Shown here piece after piece: positions 42,822-51,540 of a stretch of 64,000 bases of DNA (its first letter is position 1; the number at the start of each line of letters is the position of its first letter). A program made the position numbers and the translations under genes. Source of the DNA: Candidatus Zixiibacteriota bacterium (GTDB lineage: Bacteria > Zixibacteria > MSB-5A5 > GN15 > FEB-12); assembly GCA_035380245.1 (NCBI GenBank), contig DAOSXA010000002.1, positions 124,001 through 188,000 of the forward strand, in the 5' to 3' direction. Under the pieces are notes generated by a model. It did no database searches. It was not told where the DNA came from and saw only the letters and a program-made list of their open reading frames with translations.

Positions 42822-45014
42822 ATGCCACACAAAGTAGAGTTTGAATTAGGCGGTCGTACAATGACCATCGAAACTGGTCGCTTGGCTAAGCAGTCAAACG
42901 GTGCCGTCACCGTGCGTTACGGTGATTCGATGGTTCTTTCCACCGTCTGTGCCCAGTCGGAACCGAAGCTGGGATTTGATTTTTTCCCACTGACGGTGGA
43001 ATATCGAGAGAAAGCATACGCCGCCGGTAAAATCCCGGGAGGATTTTTCAAACGCGAAGGTCGCCCTTCCGAAAAAGAAATTCTCTCGGCCCGTATTATC
43101 GACCGACCGATCCGCCCGCTCTTCCCGGATGACTTCCGGGGGGAAACCCAGGTGATCAACTTCATTCTGTCTCACGATCAGTTGAACGACACCGATGTCA
43201 TGGCGTTGACCGGTACCGGTGCGGCCCTGGCCATTTCCGATATACCCGTCAGTGAAGCCGTGGCCGGAGTTCGTGTTGGACGTCTCGACGGTGAATGGAT
43301 TATCAATCCAACCATGGACACTATCGACGATTGTGATGTATACATCGTCGTAGCCGGTTCCAATGACGCGATAGCGATGGTCGAGGGTGGCGGTCGTGAA
43401 GTCTCTGAAGAAGATGTGATCGAGGCGCTGCAATTTGGCCACGATCATATCAAGATCATCCTTGGGAAAATTGAAGAACTGCGGCAAATGTGCGGCAAAC
43501 CCAAGATGGCGTATGAACCGGTTCGGATCGACGAAGAGCTATCGAAGCGAGTCGCTGAGATGGCAGGCGAGAAGTACTCGGAATTCAATCGCATTGTCGA
43601 TAAGGAAGAGCGCAACACAGCGAAGAAAGCGTTGGGAAAAGAGATCGTAGAGGCACTCGAAGAGACTTACCCGGATAATATCGGTGATATCAAGATGGTG
43701 CTGCACGACCTCGATGCTGCGGCCATGCGCAGTATGATCATCAATACCGATAAGCGTATCGACGGTCGCGGACCTGATGATATCAGGCAGTTGTCCTGCG
43801 AAGTCGGTTTCCTGCCGCGCGCTCACGGGTCGGCGGTATTCACTCGCGGTCAAACCCAGTCGCTGGCTTCGGTCACGCTTGGTACGAAGATGGACGAACA
43901 GCGCATGGATGAACTCGATGGTGAGTCAACCAAGAGTTACATGCTGCATTACAATTTCCCGCCTTTCTCGACCGGTGAGACCAAGCCGATCCGCGGCACC
44001 AGCCGACGTGAAATCGGTCACGGTGCTCTGGCCGAGCGGGCTCTTTTCCCGGTTATTCCCGCGGAAGACAGCTTCCCGTACACGGTTCGTGTCGTTTCCG
44101 ACATCATGGAATCCAACGGCTCATCGTCGATGGCCTCTGTCTGTGGCGGTTCTCTCGCGCTTATGGATGCCGGAGTTCCCATCAAGGCGCCGGTGGCCGG
44201 TATTGCGATGGGTTTGATTAAGACTGATGAAAAGGTCGTTATTCTGACCGATATTCTCGGCGACGAGGATCATTTCGGCGATATGGATTTCAAGGTAACT
44301 GGCACCTCTGAAGGTATTACTGCTATTCAGATGGACATCAAGATTGCCGGTATCGACCTCGAGACAATGCGCCAGGCGCTTCAGAAAGCTCGCACGGCTC
44401 GTTTGTCCATCATGGAAGTGATGAATGCCACCCTGCCGAAACACCGCGATCAACTCTCGGAATACGCCCCCAGAATTATCACCATCAAGATCAACCCGGA
44501 GAAGATCGGTGAGGTGATTGGCCCCGGTGGTAAGGTCATTCGCGGCATCTGCGAAGAAACCGGTGCCAAGATCGACATCGAGGACGATGGTACTGTTCGT
44601 ATCGCCTCGGTGGATGGTGAAGCCGGTCGTCGGGCGCTCGAACGGATCGAGGCCCTGACCGAAGAAGCCGAGCTTGATAAGGTCTATGACGGTATCGTGC
44701 GTCGCATAACCAATTTTGGCGCTTTTGTCGAAATTATTCCCGGGACCGACGGACTCCTGCATATTTCTGAGATCGCCCATAACCGAATCAATCGGGTAGA
44801 GGATGTTCTCAATGTTGGTGACCGAATCAAGGTCAAGGTGATCAATATCGATAACGACGGTAAAATCAGGCTGTCCCACAAAGTCCTCATTCCGAACGAC
44901 GGACAGGATGAGGGAAACAGCGGACATAGTAGCGGTGATCGCGACAACGGTCGCGACCGTGACCGTGACCGTGGCCGGGATGATCGTCGGCGTCAACCAA
45001 GGAGACCGCGTTAG
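42822..45014 (+). CDS. pnp: Polyribonucleotide nucleotidyltransferase (PNPase)
   Basis: Trimeric 3'-5' phosphorolytic exoribonuclease of mRNA turnover. The 730-residue protein has two RNase PH domains (about 1-215 and 310-540; FFKREGRPSEKEILSARIIDRP, cut to GRPSEKEILSARIIDRP, and HYNFPPFSTGE), an intervening helical domain, a KH domain (IGEVIGPGGKVIRGICEETG) and an S1 domain (VRRITNFGAFVEIIPGTDGL). A tail of about 30 residues is rich in Arg, Asp and Gly (RDRDRDRGRDDRRR), encoded in part by three exact GACCGT repeats at 44955-44972. AGGAAG precedes ATG 42822. Confidence 0.97.
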   Translation: MPHKVEFELGGRTMTIETGRLAKQSNGAVTVRYGDSMVLSTVCAQSEPKLGFDFFPLTVEYREKAYAAGKIPGGFFKREGRPSEKEILSARIIDRPIRPLFPDDFRGETQVINFILSHDQLNDTDVMALTGTGAALAISDIPVSEAVAGVRVGRLDGEWIINPTMDTIDDCDVYIVVAGSNDAIAMVEGGGREVSEEDVIEALQFGHDHIKIILGKIEELRQMCGKPKMAYEPVRIDEELSKRVAEMAGEKYSEFNRIVDKEERNTAKKALGKEIVEALEETYPDNIGDIKMVLHDLDAAAMRSMIINTDKRIDGRGPDDIRQLSCEVGFLPRAHGSAVFTRGQTQSLASVTLGTKMDEQRMDELDGESTKSYMLHYNFPPFSTGETKPIRGTSRREIGHGALAERALFPVIPAEDSFPYTVRVVSDIMESNGSSSMASVCGGSLALMDAGVPIKAPVAGIAMGLIKTDEKVVILTDILGDEDHFGDMDFKVTGTSEGITAIQMDIKIAGIDLETMRQALQKARTARLSIMEVMNATLPKHRDQLSEYAPRIITIKINPEKIGEVIGPGGKVIRGICEETGAKIDIEDDGTVRIASVDGEAGRRALERIEALTEEAELDKVYDGIVRRITNFGAFVEIIPGTDGLLHISEIAHNRINRVEDVLNVGDRIKVKVINIDNDGKIRLSHKVLIPNDGQDEGNSGHSSGDRDNGRDRDRDRGRDDRRRQPRRPR

Positions 45015-45017
45015 ACC

Positions 45018-46304
45018 ATGATGCGAACCACAACCAATGCCTCGCATGGGTTGTATCGCAAGACGACATTGAAAAACGGACTGAGGGTAATAACCGAGAA
45101 AGTACCCTCGGTCCGTTCCGTTTCCATGGGGGTATGGATCAATGTCGGCTCGCGTTACGAGGATGATTCTGAAGGCGGCATGTCTCATCTGATCGAGCAT
45201 ATGCTCTTCAAAGGGACCAAAACCCGTTCAGCGAAAGATATTGCCGATTCACTCGAATCGATCGGCGGCAATCTGAATGCCTTTACATCAAGAGAACAAA
45301 CTTGTTATACGGCCAGATTCCCAGCCGCATATATCGACAGGGCGATGGACGTTCTGGCCGACATGACCAGCCGCTCGACGCTGACGCCCACTAATCTCAA
45401 ACGTGAGAAACAGGTAATTCTCGAAGAGATTAAAGAAACCGAAGAGAATCCTTCGGATCATATTTATGACCTGTTCAATATTGCATTTTGGGGTAAACAT
45501 CAACTGGGACGACCCATTCTCGGAACGGAGAAAAGCGTTTCGGGAATGCCTCGCAACAGTATTTTTAACTACCTCAGCCGGCATTACCGCGCCGGTTCGA
45601 TTGTCATTGCCGCGGCCGGTGCGCTTTCTCACGATCGTGTAGTCAAACTGGCTCGTGATAAATTCGAATTTCCGGAAGGATTATCTGAAGGAATGTTGCC
45701 CGCGGCTCGTATGGATACGCAAAAACTCCTGCTCATTCCTAACGACAACAACCAGGTACATGCCGTGATCGGTTACCCGGGTTTAGCCTGGACCGACAAA
45801 CGTCGTACCGCGGCGATGGTCTTGTCAACTCTGTTGGGTGGCGGCATGTCATCGATCCTGTTCCAGCAAATCCGGGAAGAACGCGGTCTTGCATATACGA
45901 TCTACACTTACCATGACAGTTACTGTGACGCTGGGGTTTTTGGTTGTTATTTCGCTACCGACAAGCAGCGTCTTCCGGAGGCTCTCTCCGTAGTACAAAA
46001 GCAACTGCTGAAACTGTGTAATAGAAAAGTCTCTGAAGACATCCTGCGCCGCATCAAGGAACAGATAAAGGGTCAGGTAATGCTGGCGCTCGAATCCACG
46101 ATCGCTAAGATGAACCGTATGGCTCGTTTCGAACTGATGCAGGGTGAATATATCTCATTGACCCGGACTATTCGTGATATCGATCGAGTAACGACCGATG
46201 ACCTGCAAATGATAGCCCGAGCCCTCTTTAATCCCGAGGGGCGCACGGTTACGATACTTGGCCCGGCTAATCGGAAGACAGTGGAGGCTGTCCTTGAAGA
46301 ATGA
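45018..46304 (+). CDS. M16-family zinc peptidase (processing-peptidase-like)
   Basis: A 428-residue peptidase with the inverted zinc motif HxxEH at 57-61 (HLIEHMLF), the distal Glu in VILEEIKETEENP, and the C-terminal glycine-rich and Arg/Tyr elements LLGGGMSSILFQQIREERG and LAYTIYTYH typical of a complete M16B subunit. The start has AAGGAG 14 bases upstream, with a second ATG at 45021. It follows pnp by three bases, an arrangement seen in many bacteria (ymxG-like). No signal peptide is visible, so it is probably cytoplasmic; the substrate is not known. Confidence 0.92.
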   Translation: MMRTTTNASHGLYRKTTLKNGLRVITEKVPSVRSVSMGVWINVGSRYEDDSEGGMSHLIEHMLFKGTKTRSAKDIADSLESIGGNLNAFTSREQTCYTARFPAAYIDRAMDVLADMTSRSTLTPTNLKREKQVILEEIKETEENPSDHIYDLFNIAFWGKHQLGRPILGTEKSVSGMPRNSIFNYLSRHYRAGSIVIAAAGALSHDRVVKLARDKFEFPEGLSEGMLPAARMDTQKLLLIPNDNNQVHAVIGYPGLAWTDKRRTAAMVLSTLLGGGMSSILFQQIREERGLAYTIYTYHDSYCDAGVFGCYFATDKQRLPEALSVVQKQLLKLCNRKVSEDILRRIKEQIKGQVMLALESTIAKMNRMARFELMQGEYISLTRTIRDIDRVTTDDLQMIARALFNPEGRTVTILGPANRKTVEAVLEE

Positions 46305-47103
46305 ACGGACAGAGGCATTGACAATCGTGCCTTTCGCTCCGATGATTCTGACTTTTCACCGTGTAAGCCATAACTTCACCTGGTCGGCGACCAATTACCG
46401 GCCGGAACGCATTATAAGCCTGCTTACTCAACTCGAGTCGGCAGGCTTCGTTTTTATCCCGCTGTCGGATGAAATATCGTCTAAACCGGCAGGGGAGAGG
46501 CATCTGGCGATAACGTTCGATGACGGTATGGCCGAACTGGCTGACGAACTGCCGCCTTTGATCGACCGATTCGGTCTCAAACCGACGGTCTTTATGCCAA
46601 CTGCGTTCATTGGCCGAACTAATCGCTGGGATTATTCTTACCGACTGGCCCCGAGTCGCCATCTGAATCGAGATGAAATTAGCCGACTGGCCGATGCTGG
46701 AGTTGAGTTCGGAAGCCATGGACATACTCACCGCTGCTTCAGAAATTTACCAGTGGATGTTGTTGCCGATGAACTGCGGCAATCCCGTACCATTTTAGAG
46801 GAAATACTGGGGAAAACCGTTGATTCCATCAGTTATCCGTTTGGTCGAATCGATGATACTCTCCTGAAACTGGTTGCTGAAGCAGGCTATACTCACGGTT
46901 ATACAATGAGATACCCTGCCTTTGACGACCGACCTCTCGCTTTGGGCCGAATGGCCGTTTACAGCTTCGATAACCCGGCTTCAGTTCAACGCAAGCTCGG
47001 CTCAGGTTTCGGGCACCGAATCGAGAGAGTAATAGCCGCTTTCACTAATCGTCTCTCCGGCGGTACAGTTTTACTCCAGCGGTTCCGATCTTTTCACCTG
47101 TAG
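46294..47103 (+). CDS. Polysaccharide deacetylase family protein
   Basis: A 269-residue NodB-type carbohydrate esterase. The metal and catalytic residues are Asp76-Asp77 in ITFDDGMAE and His142/His146 in GSHGHTH. SYPFGRIDDTLL and the start of the barrel, PMILTFHRVS, are also typical. TTG 46294, with GGAGG at 46283-46287, is chosen over an open frame reaching 46258; it overlaps the M16 gene by 11 bases. No signal peptide is apparent. The likely activity is removal of acetyl groups from an N-acetylated sugar polymer or lipid-linked sugar; the exact substrate is open. Confidence 0.87.
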   Translation: MKNERTEALTIVPFAPMILTFHRVSHNFTWSATNYRPERIISLLTQLESAGFVFIPLSDEISSKPAGERHLAITFDDGMAELADELPPLIDRFGLKPTVFMPTAFIGRTNRWDYSYRLAPSRHLNRDEISRLADAGVEFGSHGHTHRCFRNLPVDVVADELRQSRTILEEILGKTVDSISYPFGRIDDTLLKLVAEAGYTHGYTMRYPAFDDRPLALGRMAVYSFDNPASVQRKLGSGFGHRIERVIAAFTNRLSGGTVLLQRFRSFHL

Positions 47104-47132
47104 AGGAGTTGTTGCGAGAGCTGTTTTAGACC

Positions 47133-47161
47133 TTGCCAATAATAATCCTTTTTGCTAAAAT
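47133..47161 (+). promoter_or_regulatory. Promoter of leuS
   Basis: TTGCCA (47133-47138), a 17-base spacer and TAAAAT (47156-47161) with an extended TG at 47153-47154 form a strong sigma-70-type promoter. The RNA would start near 47168 and carry GGAG upstream of ATG 47196. Confidence 0.6.
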
Positions 47162-47195
47162 GGCCTCCGATAACTGTAATAGCGGAGTGTGAATT

Positions 47196-49685
47196 ATGAA
47201 CGGCAACCAGCGTCCCCGGTACGATTTCAAAGAGATCGAAAGTAAATGGCAGCAAAAATGGGAGGATCAGAAGCTCTACGCTGCCCCGGATCTCGCTGAC
47301 CCGAAACATAAATTCTACATGCTGGTAATGTTCGCCTATCCTTCGGGCGATCTCCACATGGGACATTTCCGCAACTACATTATTGGCGATGCCGTGGCAC
47401 GCAAACAGATGATGCTCGGTAAGGATGTCCTGCATCCGTTCGGTTGGGATGCTTTTGGACTGCCGGCAGAGCGGGCTGCCATTAAGCGGCAGATTCACCC
47501 AAGAGACTGGACACTTGGCAATATCGGCGTTTCGCGCAATACCCTGAAACGAGTCGGAATATCGTTCGACTGGTCGCGCGAGGTGACTTCGTGCCTCCCG
47601 GATTACTACAAATGGACCCAGTGGATGTTTATCCAGCTCTTTAAGAAGGGGCTGGCATATCGCAAGCGCGGTTATGTCAACTGGTGTCCGGAAGATAAAA
47701 CCGTTCTGGCCAACGAACAAGTCGTCAATGGTGTCTGTGAACGTTGCGGTACTCCGGTCGAGAAAAAAGAACAGGTCCAATGGTATTTTAAGATCACTGA
47801 CTACGCCGATCAACTGGTCGATGACCTGGATAAACTCCCCAACTGGCCCGACAACCTGAAGGCAATGCAACGTGAGTGGATCGGTCGTTCCTACGGTACT
47901 GAAATAGACTTCACGATCGAAGAAACCGGTGAAAAACTACCGGTGTTTACCACGCGGCCGGACACTATCTACGGTGTCACTTTCATGGCTATTGCACCGG
48001 AAGCGGAGTTGTTGAAACGTCTCCACCTCGAAGGCGAATACGCTGAAAAGGTAGCACAATACCAAAGAGAAGCGCTGCTGCGTTCGGAAATAGACCGAAC
48101 CGACGCCACCGCCGAAAAGGATGGTGTTTTCACCGGTAAATTCGCCATCAATCCATACAACGGCGAGAAAGTTCAGCTTTGGGTTGCGGACTATGTTCTG
48201 GCTGGATACGGCACCGGAGCGGTGATGGCTGTCCCGGCTCATGATACCCGTGACTTCGCCTTTGCCAAGAAATACGACATCCCGATTAGAGTTGTAATTC
48301 ATCCCGATGAAAACACCTCTCTGGATCCCGATTCAATGGAGGATGCCTTTACATATTATGGCCCGATGGTGAACTCTGACCGGTTTAATGGGTTTTCAGG
48401 AGTTGAAGCTAAAAAAGCAGTCACGGATTACGCTGAGGCCGGGGGATTCGGACGGAGCCAGGTCAATTACAAGCTCAAGGATTGGTTGATATCGCGCCAG
48501 CGTTATTGGGGGGCGCCCATTCCGATCATACATTGCCCCAAATGTGGTGAAGTAGCCGTTCCGGACGAAGATTTACCCGTTGTCCTGCCGGATACCGATA
48601 ATTTTATCCCAAAGGGCCGCTCACCCCTGGAAGATGTACCCGGATACATGGAAGTAACCTGCCCGAAATGCGGGGGAGCAGCCCGCCGGGATCCCGATAC
48701 CATGGATACTTACGTCTGCTCGTCCTGGTATTACCTCCGTTATCTGGATCCCCATAATGATTCCGTTCCGTTCGACAAAGACAAAGCGGACCGCTATCTG
48801 CCCATTGACCTGTATGTTGGCGGCATAACTCACGCCACCGGACACCTGATCTATTTCCGCTTTTTCCACAAATTCCTGCGTGATCTGGGCTGGATTAAGA
48901 GTAATGAACCTGCCGAAAGGATGTTCTGTCTGGGAATGGTAATGGACGCCAATGGCGCAGTTATGTCCAAGTCACTGGGAAATGTTGTTTCGCCCATGCC
49001 TCTGATGGAGGAACACGGAGTCGATGTCACCCGACTGGCCATGTATTTCACCGCTCCCTGTGAAAAAGAGGTGCTCTGGACAAATAACACGATTACCGGG
49101 ATTGAGAAGTTCTTCTTTAATCGACTGTACCCATTGTACGAAGATTACAGAGGTTCGGGCGTAGACTTAGAGCGTTACTTTAAGACGGAGATTCTCTCTG
49201 AGTACGAACGAGCTATTTATACCAAGTTGAATCAAACGGTTGTCCGGTGTTCTGAAGATCTCGACAAATTGCAATTCAATACGGTAATTGCCGCGCTCAT
49301 GGAATTGACTCGGGATTTTGACAGTAAAAAGATCAAAGACGATCAACTAAACGACTATATTATCCTGAAAACTATCCAGATGGTGGCTCCGCTGGCGCCG
49401 CATATAGCTGAAGAGCTGTGGGAACGCTGTGATCAATCCGGCAGCGTGTTCAAATCCTGTTGGCCGCTTGCTGACCAGAATGCGCTGATTGGTGATATGA
49501 TTGAAATAGCCGTTCAGGTCAACGGCAGATTACGGGATACAGTCAAGATTGCGGCCGATTCTGATCAGGAAACAGTCGAAAAGGCTGCATTTGCCAGTGA
49601 GAGAGTATCAGCACATATTGAAGGCAAGAATATCCGTAAAAAGATATATGTCAAAGGACGTATCCTTAATATAGTGGCCAATTGA
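47196..49685 (+). CDS. leuS: Leucyl-tRNA synthetase
   Basis: Class Ia synthetase for leucine. The 829-residue protein has the HIGH motif as HMGH (54-57), the zinc-type knuckle CPEDK...CERCG, the CP1 editing domain with TTRPDTIYGVTF and GTGAVMAVPAHDTRDFAFA, shortened to GAVMAVPAHDTRDFAF, and a second knuckle CPKCG. The KMSKS loop reads VMSKSLGN (from residue 589), with Val in place of the first Lys. Anticodon-binding and C-terminal domains follow (VNGRLRDTVKIA). Editing appears intact. It has its own promoter and stands apart from the long operon upstream. Confidence 0.97.
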   Translation: MNGNQRPRYDFKEIESKWQQKWEDQKLYAAPDLADPKHKFYMLVMFAYPSGDLHMGHFRNYIIGDAVARKQMMLGKDVLHPFGWDAFGLPAERAAIKRQIHPRDWTLGNIGVSRNTLKRVGISFDWSREVTSCLPDYYKWTQWMFIQLFKKGLAYRKRGYVNWCPEDKTVLANEQVVNGVCERCGTPVEKKEQVQWYFKITDYADQLVDDLDKLPNWPDNLKAMQREWIGRSYGTEIDFTIEETGEKLPVFTTRPDTIYGVTFMAIAPEAELLKRLHLEGEYAEKVAQYQREALLRSEIDRTDATAEKDGVFTGKFAINPYNGEKVQLWVADYVLAGYGTGAVMAVPAHDTRDFAFAKKYDIPIRVVIHPDENTSLDPDSMEDAFTYYGPMVNSDRFNGFSGVEAKKAVTDYAEAGGFGRSQVNYKLKDWLISRQRYWGAPIPIIHCPKCGEVAVPDEDLPVVLPDTDNFIPKGRSPLEDVPGYMEVTCPKCGGAARRDPDTMDTYVCSSWYYLRYLDPHNDSVPFDKDKADRYLPIDLYVGGITHATGHLIYFRFFHKFLRDLGWIKSNEPAERMFCLGMVMDANGAVMSKSLGNVVSPMPLMEEHGVDVTRLAMYFTAPCEKEVLWTNNTITGIEKFFFNRLYPLYEDYRGSGVDLERYFKTEILSEYERAIYTKLNQTVVRCSEDLDKLQFNTVIAALMELTRDFDSKKIKDDQLNDYIILKTIQMVAPLAPHIAEELWERCDQSGSVFKSCWPLADQNALIGDMIEIAVQVNGRLRDTVKIAADSDQETVEKAAFASERVSAHIEGKNIRKKIYVKGRILNIVAN

Positions 49686-49761
49686 ACGACTATTTATGTG
49701 ATGCTAATATGATAGATTCAAGCATATGTTAACATAATATATCTTATGAGACGTTTATCTG

Positions 49762-50460
49762 ATGGCAGCTAAGCTTTCTATCATAGTTCCGGTCTATAAC
49801 GAGCTCTCTACTCTCGAAAAGCTCGTAGCTGCTGTGCGTAATGCTCCAGTCGAATCAAAAGAGATAATCCTCGTTGATGACTTTTCGACTGACGGCACCC
49901 GTGACTTGATCAAAGACAAAATCGAAGCTATTGTCGATAAAGTCATTTATCAGGATCAAAACTACGGCAAGGGTTACGCTCTCAAAACCGGTTTTCAGCA
50001 TGCTACAGGAGATATCGTGCTCATACAGGATGCTGACCTGGAATACGATCCGCGTCAGTACCCGATGCTTATTGAACCTATCTTATCAGATCAGGCTGAT
50101 GTAGTCTATGGATCGCGCTTCCAGGGCGGCGGACCACACCGCGTTGTTTATTTTTGGCATTATGTTGGCAACCGCTTCCTCACCCTCCTCTCTAACATGT
50201 TTACCAATATCAATTTGACCGACATGGAGACTTGCTATAAGGTCTTTCGTCGGGATTTGATTCAATCAATTGACATTCAGGAAAACCGATTTGGATTCGA
50301 ACCTGAAATAACGGCTAAAATCGCTCGTCGTAACGTTCGTATTTTTGAGGTCGGTATTACTTATTACGGCAGAACTTATTCCGAGGGTAAGAAGATCGGT
50401 TGGCGCGACGGTGTCAAGGCTGTCTATTGTATTGTTAAATACAACCTGTTCTCAAAGTAA
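49762..50460 (+). CDS. Family 2 glycosyltransferase (DPM1/polyprenyl-phosphate type)
   Basis: A 232-residue GT-A fold enzyme without membrane helices at the end. It starts LSIIVPVYNE, has the nucleotide-sugar motif DDFSTDGT and the metal-binding IQDADLEYDP, followed by YGSRFQGG. The acceptor-side segment is DMETCYKVFRRDL, and RFGFEPEITAKIAR is typical of dolichyl- or undecaprenyl-phosphate sugar transferases. It would move a sugar from a nucleotide donor to a lipid phosphate. The dehydrogenase and epimerase genes on the other strand next door may provide the sugar. No clear ribosome binding site precedes ATG 49762. Confidence 0.88.
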   Translation: MAAKLSIIVPVYNELSTLEKLVAAVRNAPVESKEIILVDDFSTDGTRDLIKDKIEAIVDKVIYQDQNYGKGYALKTGFQHATGDIVLIQDADLEYDPRQYPMLIEPILSDQADVVYGSRFQGGGPHRVVYFWHYVGNRFLTLLSNMFTNINLTDMETCYKVFRRDLIQSIDIQENRFGFEPEITAKIARRNVRIFEVGITYYGRTYSEGKKIGWRDGVKAVYCIVKYNLFSK

Positions 50461-50502
50461 TTCAAGCCTGTATCAGACTTGTATCGGAATGTCTCTCTTA
50501 TA

Positions 50503-50534
50503 ATTAACGATCTATAATGAAGCTGATCGTTAAT
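50503..50534. terminator. Hairpin in the convergent gap, possible two-way terminator
   Basis: ATTAACGATC (50503-50512) and GATCGTTAAT (50525-50534) form a perfect 10-bp stem around a 12-base loop, between the convergent glycosyltransferase and epimerase genes. T-runs on either side are poor, so it may act as a transcript-end stabiliser rather than a classic terminator. Confidence 0.5.
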
Positions 50535-50551
50535 CTTATTGAAGTATTACT

Positions 50552-51538
50552 TTAAGCCCAGCCGCGGCGGGCGAGATTCCGACGCTGGCTTTCGTAAACT
50601 CGACGTTCCTTCATCGCCTTCACATACCAATCCGTACAGAGCTTAAGTCCCTCTTTTAAGCAAACTTTTGGTTTATATCCCAAAAGTTTTTGTGCTTTGC
50701 TGATGTCTCCAATAAACGTCGAGATTTCACCGACACGCTTGTCGATTGAAGAGATTTTTGATTTTGCTCCAAGGTTCTCGACAATCATTTCGGCCAGATC
50801 CAAAAGCCTCTCCCCCTTGCCGGTCGACAGGTTGAGAGTCTCACCGGCGACCCGGTCGAATCGTTCAACAATAGCCGATAAACCGGCTGTGCAGTCATCG
50901 ATATAAGTGAAATCTAGTTTCTTCTCACGTCCAAAGACTGTTATGTCTCGATCTCGAAGCGCATAATACAAGAATAACGGGATAACCCGCTCAGAGACAT
51001 CGTAGCGTCCGTATACATTGGAAAGCCTGACAATTACCGGCCGGATACCATAGCAAACATGGTAAGCGTGAATAAGTGCTTCTGCTGCGAATTTCGAAGC
51101 TGTGTACGGTGCTTTAATTCGGGATACATGCGTGGATTCCTCCCGTCGCTTCTCCCCCGGTTTTGATTCGCCGTATACTTCGCGAGAGGATGAAAACAGA
51201 AATCGGCTTATATCTCGTTTACGAGCGAATTCCAACAGATTATGGACCATTAGATAGTTGTCCAAAGCGAGGTTGGGCTTTACCACCAGATCATGAACAC
51301 GTGCGTTTGCCGCCAGGTGAATAATCAGGTCAAAAGGCCGACGCATCAGGCGATTATCCTTGATTGGTTTGCGGAGGTCGCAACGAACAGTCGCTCGGTC
51401 TATTTTTTTGTCCCATAGAGATGGTCTGATATCTACGGGAGTTACATTGTAACCACGCCTGGTTAACTCCTGAGTAAGGGCCGTACCCACCGTCCCCGAA
51501 GATCCCGTAAGCAGAATTCTCATTTTTACCGCTGCCAT
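50552..51538 (-). CDS. NAD-dependent nucleotide-sugar epimerase/dehydratase (extended SDR)
   Basis: A 328-residue extended short-chain dehydrogenase. The NAD loop is LLTGSSGTVG (about residues 9-18), followed by IHLAANA, the catalytic Ser in FLFSSSREVYG and the Tyr-Lys pair in YTASKFAAE. LSNVYGRYD and DFTYIDDC are the usual substrate-side motifs of UDP-sugar 4-epimerases and dehydratases. It lies two bases after the nucleotide-sugar dehydrogenase gene, so it may act on the resulting uronic acid. The internal ATG at 51523, giving MRILLTG, is an alternative start. Confidence 0.88.
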   Translation of the reverse strand: MAAVKMRILLTGSSGTVGTALTQELTRRGYNVTPVDIRPSLWDKKIDRATVRCDLRKPIKDNRLMRRPFDLIIHLAANARVHDLVVKPNLALDNYLMVHNLLEFARKRDISRFLFSSSREVYGESKPGEKRREESTHVSRIKAPYTASKFAAEALIHAYHVCYGIRPVIVRLSNVYGRYDVSERVIPLFLYYALRDRDITVFGREKKLDFTYIDDCTAGLSAIVERFDRVAGETLNLSTGKGERLLDLAEMIVENLGAKSKISSIDKRVGEISTFIGDISKAQKLLGYKPKVCLKEGLKLCTDWYVKAMKERRVYESQRRNLARRGWA

Positions 51539-51540
51539 GT

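Noticed and set aside
44121..45200. Long open frame (about 359 codons) on the minus strand opposite pnp and the M16 peptidase gene
   Set aside because: It lies wholly opposite two conserved genes, has no ribosome binding site that I can see and its product shows no family features; codon bias of the real genes explains it.
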